Shown here: positions 1 to 5,436 of the stretch, piece after piece
Numbering within the stretch: the stretch's first letter is position 1
Layout of the letters: each line of letters opens with the position of its first letter
Source of the DNA: Ornithomonoglobus_A sp034090805
GTDB lineage: Bacteria > Bacillota > Clostridia > UBA1381
Assembly (NCBI GenBank): GCA_034090805.1
Contig: JAXDRV010000091.1
Coordinates: 1 to 16,900, forward strand
DNA length: 16,900 nt
Direction of reading: 5' to 3'
Translations under genes and position numbers: made by a program
The notes under the pieces: model-generated
Seen by the model: the letters and a program-made list of their open reading frames with translations, nothing else
Database searches by the model: none
What the model was told of the DNA's origin: nothing

Positions 1-63
1 GTTATGTAGGAGGCTCATTCGCTTCCGCTTTATATCCCACAAAGAAAGGAATGATTTTCAAAC
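1..63 (+). other. secD upstream leader, no gene recognised
   Basis: This short stretch precedes secD. A purine-rich AAAGGA at 45-50 lies 13 nt before the secD ATG, a rather long spacing, so it is only a weak ribosome binding site. One reading frame that is open at the window edge ends in a TGA at 65-67 overlapping the secD ATG, but the 21 residues it would give match nothing I recognise. Whether an upstream gene is coupled to secD cannot be decided here. Confidence 0.4.
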
Positions 64-1356
64 ATGAAGAAAAAGAGTATTGTTACTCTTTGCTTTGCCG
101 TTATCGTTGCTGTATTGCTGAATGTTGTTGCCTTTTACGGCTTTAACATTGCCGGCTTTACATACGGCGGTGTATTCGACGAAGAAAAGGGTATCAAGAA
201 GGGCATTGACCTTGCGGGCGGTTCGGTTATTACCTTCCAGGCCGACACGGAAAATCCCACAGACGATGAAATGAATATCGTTGAGTCGATATTCCAGACC
301 CGTATGACAAACGCAGGTTACACAGAGGCAAGAATTTCAAAGAGCGAGGGCGGCAAAATTACGGTTGAAATCCCCTCGGTATTTGAAACCGACCAGGCGG
401 CTGATCTTTTGGGTGATGTTGCAAAGCTGACATTCCGCGATGCAGACGGCAATGTTGTGCTTGACGGAGCAACAGACATCAAGAACGCATCGTATCAGTA
501 CGGAAAAATTTCGGAAACAAGCGCTTCAGAGGCTTACGTTGAGGTTGAATTTGCTCCCGAAGCAAAGGCTAAATTTGCCGAGGCAACAAAGAATGCGGCC
601 GCAAAAGCAAGCGAGGGCAAAAACTACATCTCCATTATGATGGACGAAACCGTAGTTTCAAACCCCAGTGTAAAAGAAGAAATAAATTCGGACAAGTGTG
701 TTATTTCGGGCGACTTTACTCCCGAAACGGCTCAGGATCTTGCAAACAAGATTAAGTCGGGTCAGCTTCCGTTTAAGCTCCAGGTTGTTACACAGGAAAC
801 AGTCGGTGCGGAGCTTGGTGCAAATGCACTTCCCAAGAGCTTATTGGCAGCGGGTATCGGTATTATCCTTATCATGCTGTTTATGATAATCGTTTACAAA
901 ATACCCGGTCTTATCGCAAGCCTGTCGCTTCTTATATATGTAGGCCTTATCTCGCTTGCAATGGGTATATTCAGAGTAAACCTTTCGCTTTCGGGTATTG
1001 CCGGTATCGTGCTTTCGATAGGTATGGCGGTCGATGCCGACTGTATCATATTTGAAAGAATGAAGGAAGAGTTAAGACTCGGAAAGACAATAAAGGCTTC
1101 GGTTGACGCAGGCTTTAACAAGGCTTTCTCGGCTATTCTCGACTCTAACGTAACAACGATTATCACTTGTGTGGTTCTTTACATTTCGGGCATAGGCGCA
1201 GTTACGGGATTTGCAACAACTCTCGGAATAGGCGTAATCCTGAGTATGTTTACGGCTATTGTTATTACAAAGTTCCTTGTAAGACAGGTCGTTAATATCG
1301 GAATCAAGAACAGAAATATGTTCTACAACGCTAAAAAAGGAGGTGCGGAGAACTGA
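64..1356 (+). CDS. secD: Protein translocase subunit SecD
   Basis: SecD is a membrane component of the Sec machinery. With SecF it uses the proton gradient to help pull proteins out of the SecYEG channel on the outer face of the membrane. The 430-residue product begins with one membrane segment (about 6-25), followed by the family signature GIDLAGG at 47-53 and a large extracytoplasmic domain. The SecD/SecF membrane domain follows from about 255 to the end with several hydrophobic helices. It includes GMAVDAD at 320-326; Asp324 matches the conserved Asp implicated in proton movement (Asp340 of Thermus SecDF), and IIFER follows. Length and split arrangement are usual for clostridia, whereas Bacillus has a fused SecDF. 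The TGA stop shares its last base with the ATG of secF, so the two genes are translationally coupled. Confidence 0.96.
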   Translation: MKKKSIVTLCFAVIVAVLLNVVAFYGFNIAGFTYGGVFDEEKGIKKGIDLAGGSVITFQADTENPTDDEMNIVESIFQTRMTNAGYTEARISKSEGGKITVEIPSVFETDQAADLLGDVAKLTFRDADGNVVLDGATDIKNASYQYGKISETSASEAYVEVEFAPEAKAKFAEATKNAAAKASEGKNYISIMMDETVVSNPSVKEEINSDKCVISGDFTPETAQDLANKIKSGQLPFKLQVVTQETVGAELGANALPKSLLAAGIGIILIMLFMIIVYKIPGLIASLSLLIYVGLISLAMGIFRVNLSLSGIAGIVLSIGMAVDADCIIFERMKEELRLGKTIKASVDAGFNKAFSAILDSNVTTIITCVVLYISGIGAVTGFATTLGIGVILSMFTAIVITKFLVRQVVNIGIKNRNMFYNAKKGGAEN

Positions 1357-2285
1357 TGAAAAACTTTGTTGAAAACAGAATGAAATATCTTCTTATCCCC
1401 GCACTTATCATTGTTGTGGGTATAGTAATGTACTTTGTACACGGCGGTTTTAACTTTGACGTTGAGTTCATGGGCGGTATCAGAATGCAGGTTGACCTCG
1501 GCAAGGATGTTGACAACAGCGAAATCACCGATCTTGTGAACAATGTATTAAAAGAAAATAACGTTGAGGGTAAGGTTACGGTTCAGAAGTCCGGCGAAAG
1601 CGGAAATCAGGTCGTAATCAAAACTCCTCCCGTTGAAGAAGAGATGAAGAACAAAATCTTCACATCGATAAAGGACAAGTACAGCCTTGAGGACTCGGCT
1701 CTTATGTCGGTATCATCGGCATCGGCGTCGTTCGGTCTGGAAATACAGAGAAAGGCTCTGCTTTATACTCTGCTTGCAATAATCTGCATACTGATTTACA
1801 TTGCAATCAGATTTGAATGGAGAAGTGCCGTTATGGCGGTTATTGCTCTTGCGATCAACGTGCTTATCATGGCGGCTGTTTACACCATTACAAATATTCC
1901 TCTTAACACAACGTTCATTGCGGCGATGCTGACGGTTGTCGGTTATTCGATAAACAACACAATCGTTATATTTGACCGTATCAGAGAAAACATGAGAGGA
2001 CGCAAGAAGAACAATACCGTAAGCGATGTAGTAAACAGGAGTATCGGCGAAACAATGGGCAGAACAATTAATTCTACCATCACAACGCTTATTACAATCG
2101 TTCTTATCTATATCCTGGGCGTAAGCGCAATCAAGGAGTTTGCTCTCCCGCTTATCATAGGTATTATCGCAGGTGCATACACCTCGATCTTTATTGCTTC
2201 GACCTTCTGGGCAACCTGGAAAGAGGCTGACATGAAGGCAAAGGCAGAGGCCGCTGCGGAAAGACGCAAGTCATCAAAGAAATAA
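1356..2285 (+). CDS. secF: Protein translocase subunit SecF
   Basis: SecF is the partner of SecD in the proton-driven accessory translocase complex. The 309-residue protein has a first membrane helix (about 11-28), the DVEFMGG form of the SecF motif at 35-41, an extracytoplasmic domain, and five further helices from about 130 on. The hallmark GYSINxTxVxFDRIREN is present at 196-211, and Arg236 in the GRTINSTITTL segment matches the conserved Arg of the last helices. Residue 201 is Asn where the family usually has Asp (SIND becomes SINN); see findings. The C-terminus is a basic, lysine-rich cytoplasmic tail. The ATG overlaps the secD stop by one base, with an AGGAGG ribosome binding site inside the end of secD. 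A strong hairpin with a T run follows, closing the secDF unit. Confidence 0.96.
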   Translation: MKNFVENRMKYLLIPALIIVVGIVMYFVHGGFNFDVEFMGGIRMQVDLGKDVDNSEITDLVNNVLKENNVEGKVTVQKSGESGNQVVIKTPPVEEEMKNKIFTSIKDKYSLEDSALMSVSSASASFGLEIQRKALLYTLLAIICILIYIAIRFEWRSAVMAVIALAINVLIMAAVYTITNIPLNTTFIAAMLTVVGYSINNTIVIFDRIRENMRGRKKNNTVSDVVNRSIGETMGRTINSTITTLITIVLIYILGVSAIKEFALPLIIGIIAGAYTSIFIASTFWATWKEADMKAKAEAAAERRKSSKK

Positions 2286-2294
2286 GTCTGTATA

Positions 2295-2325
2295 ACGAGC
2301 TGCCTTAACGGGCGGCTCGTTTTTT
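2295..2325 (+). terminator. Rho-independent terminator after secF
   Basis: ACGAGCTGCC (2295-2304) pairs with GGCGGCTCGT (2311-2320) as a 10-bp stem with one G-U pair and a 6-nt loop. It is followed by a run of T (2320-2325). It begins 10 nt after the secF stop. The next start codon lies only 7 nt past the T run, so the element may also limit expression of the downstream pair. Confidence 0.85.
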
Positions 2326-2332
2326 ATCTATT

Positions 2333-2827
2333 ATGAAAACAAAAAAACTGACACTTATATCAATGCTTACGGCGTGTGCGCTTATAATATTCATACTTGA
2401 GGCACAGCTGCCTCCCCTGTTCCCCATACCGGGAATAAAGCTCGGTCTTGCGAACACGGTTACTCTTTTTGCAATATGCACTCTCGGCAGGAAAGAAGCT
2501 TTTGCGGTGCTTGCACTGAGAATAGTTTTAGGGAGTATTTTTACAGGCAATTTGATGAGCCTTGCCTTCAGTGTTTGCGGAGGAATTGCCGCATATATCG
2601 TCATGGCCGCCGCTTTAAAGCTGCGGATTAAGATACCGCTCGCAAGCATACTCGGTGCTGCCGCCCATAATATCGGTCAGCTTGCGGCTGCGGCTGCGAT
2701 TACTCATACGGCGAGTGTGTTTTACTACCTCCCTCCGCTTTTGGCGAGTGCTGCGGCAACCGGTCTTTTTACCGGAATTATTGCAATGCTTGCAGTAAAG
2801 AGAATAAATTCAGATAAAGGAAATTGA
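2333..2827 (+). CDS. Gx transporter family membrane protein (heptaprenyl diphosphate synthase component I-like)
   Basis: The 164-residue, very hydrophobic protein has about five membrane helices. It carries the family signature IPGIKLGLANTVTL (32-45) and a conserved-looking AHNIGQLAAA segment (111-120). These mark the family labelled Gx transporter or Hpre_diP_synt_I, which resembles the substrate-binding S components of ECF transporters. The older synthase name is inherited from annotation, and the substrate is not known. It is coupled to the following ApbE gene: its TGA ends 2 nt before the GTG of apbE. Such pairs occur in clostridial loci tied to flavin-dependent extracytoplasmic electron transfer, so a role in moving a quinone- or flavin-related precursor is plausible but inferred. 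No Shine-Dalgarno sequence precedes the ATG. The next in-frame ATG, at 2363, has none either, so the start is uncertain. Confidence 0.85.
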   Translation: MKTKKLTLISMLTACALIIFILEAQLPPLFPIPGIKLGLANTVTLFAICTLGRKEAFAVLALRIVLGSIFTGNLMSLAFSVCGGIAAYIVMAAALKLRIKIPLASILGAAAHNIGQLAAAAAITHTASVFYYLPPLLASAAATGLFTGIIAMLAVKRINSDKGN

Positions 2828-2829
2828 CA

Positions 2830-3822
2830 GTGATAAAAAAAATACAGGTAATTTCATTGCTTATGCTTTGCTTTATGCTTTGCTCCTGCGCTCCGAAAAA
2901 GGCGGAAAAACAGATTTTTGCAATGGATACCGTCATGAATTTGACAGTATACTCCGACAACGCAGACGAGATACTCAGCCAAGCGGCGGAAAGAATATTT
3001 GAGCTTAACAGACTGCTCGACAGAAAATCTCCCTCAAGCGAGATTTATCAGCTTAACAAAAGCAGCGGCGGCAAGACCTCGCCGTATCTTAAAAACCTGA
3101 TAGAAAAATCCATATCATTGAGTGCCGCCGCAGACGGCTGCTTTGACATAACCGTTGCTCCGCTCATGGATTTGTGGGGATTTTATGACGGCAGCTTTCA
3201 TGTGCCGTCCGAAGCTGAGATAAAAACCGCATTGCATTCTGTAGGAAGTGATAGGATTGCGTTAAACGGCAACAATACGGCACTTAACGGCACGCAGCTT
3301 GACCTCGGAGCAATTGCCAAGGGAGCCGCTTCGGACGAGATAATCAATCATTTTAAGGAAAACGGAGTACGCTCGGCTTTAATTTCACTCGGCGGCAACG
3401 TGTATGCCATGGGCAGAAAGCCGAACGGCGACAATTGGCACATAGCAATCGCAGATCCGTTAAATCCCGAAAATACGGCGGGACTTTTGACTGTGGAAAA
3501 CAAAGCCGTAATCACATCGGGAATTTATCAGCGAAATTTTACGGAAAACGGTGTATTGTATCATCATATAATAGATCCGAAAACAGGCAGAAATCCCGAA
3601 AATGACCTTGCCTCGGTAACGGTTATCGGCGAAAGCGGTACGGACTGTGACGCACTTTCAACCGCATTTTTCGTTATGGGAATTGACAATGCAAAAAAAT
3701 ACCTGCGCTCCCACGCAGGCATTGACGCCGTATTTATAGACCGCAGCGGAAATATTTCAATAACACCCGGTCTTGACGGCTCGTTTGAAACGGAGCATGA
3801 GTATTCGGTAATCGAAGATTAA
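2830..3822 (+). CDS. apbE: FAD:protein FMN transferase, ApbE family lipoprotein
   Basis: ApbE enzymes use FAD and Mg2+ to attach FMN covalently to Ser/Thr residues of extracytoplasmic electron-transfer proteins such as RnfG/NqrC-type domains. I place the start at GTG 2830 because AAAGGA (2816-2821) lies 8 nt upstream. A TTG at 2824 is in frame but only 2 nt from that site. The 330-residue product has a lipoprotein signal with lipobox LCSC and lipidation at Cys20, so it should be anchored outside the membrane. Family motifs in order are MDTVMNLTVY, LNRLLDR, FDITVAPLMDLWGF, LDLGAIAKGAASDE, ALISLGGN, ITSGIYQRNF, HHIIDPKTG and the metal-binding DALSTAFFVMG near the end. Length fits the family. 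No protein in the window shows an obvious flavinylation target, so its substrate must be encoded elsewhere. Confidence 0.93.
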   Translation: MIKKIQVISLLMLCFMLCSCAPKKAEKQIFAMDTVMNLTVYSDNADEILSQAAERIFELNRLLDRKSPSSEIYQLNKSSGGKTSPYLKNLIEKSISLSAAADGCFDITVAPLMDLWGFYDGSFHVPSEAEIKTALHSVGSDRIALNGNNTALNGTQLDLGAIAKGAASDEIINHFKENGVRSALISLGGNVYAMGRKPNGDNWHIAIADPLNPENTAGLLTVENKAVITSGIYQRNFTENGVLYHHIIDPKTGRNPENDLASVTVIGESGTDCDALSTAFFVMGIDNAKKYLRSHAGIDAVFIDRSGNISITPGLDGSFETEHEYSVIED

Positions 3823-3832
3823 ACGGATACTC
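3799..3832. terminator. Weak inverted repeat between convergent apbE and engB
   Basis: GAGTATTCG (3799-3807) can pair with CGGATACTC (3824-3832), 9 bp with one G-U pair and a 16-nt loop. It lies across the apbE stop and reaches the engB stop. No good T run follows on either strand, so it is at best a weak bidirectional terminator. Confidence 0.3.
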
Positions 3833-4440
3833 TATTCCTCCTCGCCGGCTTTCATCATGTTTATCATATCCCAGACGGTGTATTTCCCCTCATCGTCCTG
3901 AGTTGAAAACGGCACGAGTATATCGTCCTCGCCAAGCTCCAGCGTTTCCCATATAAGCTCCAGATTAGGCTCTATATCACGCTTTCTCAGCTTATCGAGC
4001 TTTGTTGCGACAACTATCACACGATCGTGGTAATGTCTTATCCATTCGCACATCTGAATATCGTCCTTTGTCGGCTTATGACGGCTGTCCACAAGCAGGA
4101 TTGTCTGCACGAGCTGTTCCCTGTTTGCGAGATAATCCTCCATCATTTTGCCCCATTTTTCCGTTTCTGACTTTGAGCGCTGTGCATAACCGTATCCGGG
4201 CAGGTCAACAAGGAAAATCGTATCATCGATATTATAAAAATTTATCGTAACCGTTTTCCCCGGCGTACCGCTGACACGTGCGAGGGATTTTCTGTTAAGC
4301 AGCTTATTGATAAGCGATGACTTGCCGACGTTTGAGCGTCCGGCAAATGCAAATTCCATGTATCCCTCAGTGGGATACTGTTTCGGCGATACAGCCGAAA
4401 TTTTAAGTGACGCATTGTGTATGTTCATATTGATAACCAT
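3832..4440 (-). CDS. engB: Ribosome biogenesis GTP-binding protein EngB/YsxC
   Basis: EngB (YsxC/YihA) is a small essential GTPase that binds the large ribosomal subunit during assembly; it acts in the cytoplasm. The 202-residue protein shows the P-loop GRSNVGKSS (34-42), a G2 region TPGKTVTIN (60-68), G3 DLPGYGYA (79-86), G4 TKLD (146-149) and a G5-like PFST segment (177-180). Length is normal for the family. The ATG at 4440 has GAGG (4446-4449 on the minus strand) 5 nt upstream. An in-frame ATG at 4428 would give a protein starting MNIHNASLK, but its spacing is worse. The gene has its own consensus-like promoter at 4649-4677 and a leader of about 200 nt that is mostly a structured repeat-like element. 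It converges on apbE with a 9-bp gap. Confidence 0.95.
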   Translation of the reverse strand: MVINMNIHNASLKISAVSPKQYPTEGYMEFAFAGRSNVGKSSLINKLLNRKSLARVSGTPGKTVTINFYNIDDTIFLVDLPGYGYAQRSKSETEKWGKMMEDYLANREQLVQTILLVDSRHKPTKDDIQMCEWIRHYHDRVIVVATKLDKLRKRDIEPNLELIWETLELGEDDILVPFSTQDDEGKYTVWDMINMMKAGEEE

Positions 4441-4459
4441 TAACTCCTCTCACAAAACC

Positions 4460-4621
4460 AAGTTTGAAATAAAATCGCTCAGATTGCCGATTTGCAGTGA
4501 GTGGTGCTGTATCCAACGGTTTTGCTTGCAAAACTCGCCAAAGGCGACTATCGGCAAAGCCGATAGCGTAAGATACCGCCCCGAACAAAAAGCGGTGAGA
4601 TGGGCGATTTTATTCAAGCTT
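4460..4621. repeat. 162-bp element with inverted-repeat ends and internal hairpins in the engB leader
   Basis: The ends are AAGTTTGAAATAAAATCGC (4460-4478) and GCGATTTTATTCAAGCTT (4604-4621), inverted repeats matching except for one indel and one mismatch. Inside are three consecutive perfect small hairpins: GTTTTGC-TT-GCAAAAC (4519-4534), TCGCC-AAA-GGCGA (4535-4547, written as pairing arms) and CTATCGGC-AAA-GCCGATAG (4548-4566). A further CCGCC/GGCGG-type stem lies near 4577-4596, and GTATC/GATAC pairs bracket the central hairpins. It lies wholly between the engB promoter and start codon, so it will be transcribed as engB leader RNA. It could be a dispersed intergenic repeat (MITE-like) or a cis-acting structured RNA. 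I recognise no known riboswitch and see no clear target-site duplication. Confidence 0.6.
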
Positions 4622-4648
4622 TTTATTTTTCTTTTTTAATTTAATTAT

Positions 4649-4677
4649 ATTATACACAAAATCCCCTCATAAGTCAA
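4649..4677 (-). promoter_or_regulatory. Promoter of engB
   Basis: On the minus strand, TTGACT (4672-4677) and TATAAT (4649-4654) are separated by 17 nt, a near-consensus sigma-A promoter. It begins 3 nt past the hxlR stop, so engB need not depend on read-through from hxlR. The predicted transcript starts near 4642. Confidence 0.75.
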
Positions 4678-4680
4678 GCA

Positions 4681-5022
4681 TTACGTCATGGAGCAATTCG
4701 GCGTCAGATTTTTTGCTTTCAGATACCCCGTTCCCCAGTCCCTCATGCTCTGCATTACCGGGATAAAGCTTTCGCCCAGCGGCGTGAGAGAATACTCCAC
4801 CTTCGGCGGCACTATCGGATATACGGTGCGGTTAATCAGCCCGTCACGCTCAAGCTCACGCAACTGTCGGGTAAGCATTTTCGGCGTTGCCGATGTTATT
4901 ATTTTCTGCAATTGATTAAACCTCAGTGTCCCGTCCGCAAGATGCCATAAAATCAGCGTCTTATACTTACCTCCGATAAGCTCAAGCGTTGTCTCTACGG
5001 GGCATATGTAGTCATGTTTCAT
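4681..5022 (-). CDS. HxlR-family winged-helix transcriptional regulator
   Basis: This is a small DNA-binding regulator of the HxlR/YodB/HypR family, which act as dimers and often sense thiol-reactive compounds, oxidants or metabolites. I choose ATG 5022 because AAGGAG (5031-5036) lies 8 nt upstream; an in-frame ATG at 5028 is only 2 nt from it. The 113-residue protein carries the family pattern CPVETTLELIGGKYKTLILW from Cys7, then LRFNQLQKIITSATPKML, RQLRELERDGLINRTVYP and PPKVEYSLTPLGESF covering the winged helix and wing. Cys7 sits where redox-sensing members have their reactive cysteine; Cys110 is a second cysteine. It diverges from copA across a 414-bp gap that contains a strong palindrome, making copA and itself its likely targets (inference). 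No terminator separates it from engB. Confidence 0.92.
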   Translation of the reverse strand: MKHDYICPVETTLELIGGKYKTLILWHLADGTLRFNQLQKIITSATPKMLTRQLRELERDGLINRTVYPIVPPKVEYSLTPLGESFIPVMQSMRDWGTGYLKAKNLTPNCSMT

Positions 5023-5050
5023 TATCATTTCTCCTTCCGATACATACTTT

Positions 5051-5308
5051 ATAGGCGATTGTAACACTCGATATTTCCTCGGAATTTGAGATGTTTCTGC
5101 TTAAATTTCGGCTCAGACATCCCTCACTTCGTTTGGGAACTAGCCAAAACTCAACCACAAACATCATAAATTCTTTCAAGAGTGTAATTTCTTATAGGAT
5201 TTGAGAATGTTTTTGAGTTTGTTCGGACGAGTTACCGCAAGGGATGTTTTAGTACGAACAAAGTCAAAAATACTCTCAAATCCCAAACCGGAATTTTACA
5301 ATCACTTA
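5051..5308. mobile_element. Likely MITE-like insertion between hxlR and copA
   Basis: This 258-bp AT-rich stretch encodes nothing convincing. It is flanked by an exact 11-bp direct repeat, ATACATACTTT, at 5040-5050 and 5309-5319, consistent with a target-site duplication. Its ends are inverted: TAGGCGATTGTAA (5052-5064) matches the reverse complement of the right end (TAAGTGATTGTAA) at 11 of 13 positions. The inverted similarity continues inward for about 70 bp with gaps. Two large imperfect hairpins lie inside. The clearest pairs GGATTTGAGAATGTTTTTGA (from 5198) with TCAAAAATACTCTCAAATCC (ending 5283). The other pairs GAATTTGAGATGTTT (5082-5096) with AAACATCATAAATTC (5159-5173). No transposase is present, so it would need one in trans. 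Confidence 0.55.
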
Positions 5309-5312
5309 ATAC

Positions 5313-5329
5313 ATACTTTCAAAAAGTAT
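5313..5329. promoter_or_regulatory. Perfect 7-3-7 palindrome, candidate HxlR operator
   Basis: ATACTTTCAAAAAGTAT is a perfect inverted repeat with 7-bp arms and a 3-bp centre. It lies 25 bp upstream of the copA -35 element. A related, looser ACT/AGT arrangement follows at 5334-5347, and AAGT/ACTT arms at 5344-5355 run into the -35 element. ACT...AGT palindromes are the kind of site HxlR-family regulators such as YodB bind, from family knowledge. Assignment to the adjacent regulator is inference. Confidence 0.5.
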
Positions 5330-5353
5330 ACCTACTATTAAAAAAGTGCATAC

Positions 5354-5381
5354 TTGTAAAATTGATATTTTGTGATATAAT
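5354..5381 (+). promoter_or_regulatory. Promoter of copA
   Basis: TTGTAA (5354-5359) and TATAAT (5376-5381) are 16 nt apart, and a TGA directly before the -10 box makes it an extended -10 promoter. A small dyad, TGATAT-AATA-ATATCA (5373-5388), overlaps the -10 box and might bind a regulator. Confidence 0.6.
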
Positions 5382-5436
5382 AATATCATAATACTTAAAA
5401 ATATTCAATACCCAAACAGCAAAAGGAGGATTTTTA

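Noticed and set aside
4403..4588. Minus-strand reading frame of 61 codons across the engB leader element
   Set aside because: It runs through the hairpin element and into the engB start in another frame, has no ribosome binding site, and looks like a chance frame in a repeat.
5023..5067. Longer N-terminus for the HxlR regulator from 5067
   Set aside because: The upstream codons lie across the ribosome binding site, the direct repeat and the insertion end, whereas ATG 5022 has AAGGAG at 8 nt and gives the usual family start.
5198..5283. The paired repeats in the hxlR-copA gap as a CRISPR array
   Set aside because: The copies are inverted, differ in sequence and are not regularly spaced; there are no cas genes. 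They are arms of hairpins.
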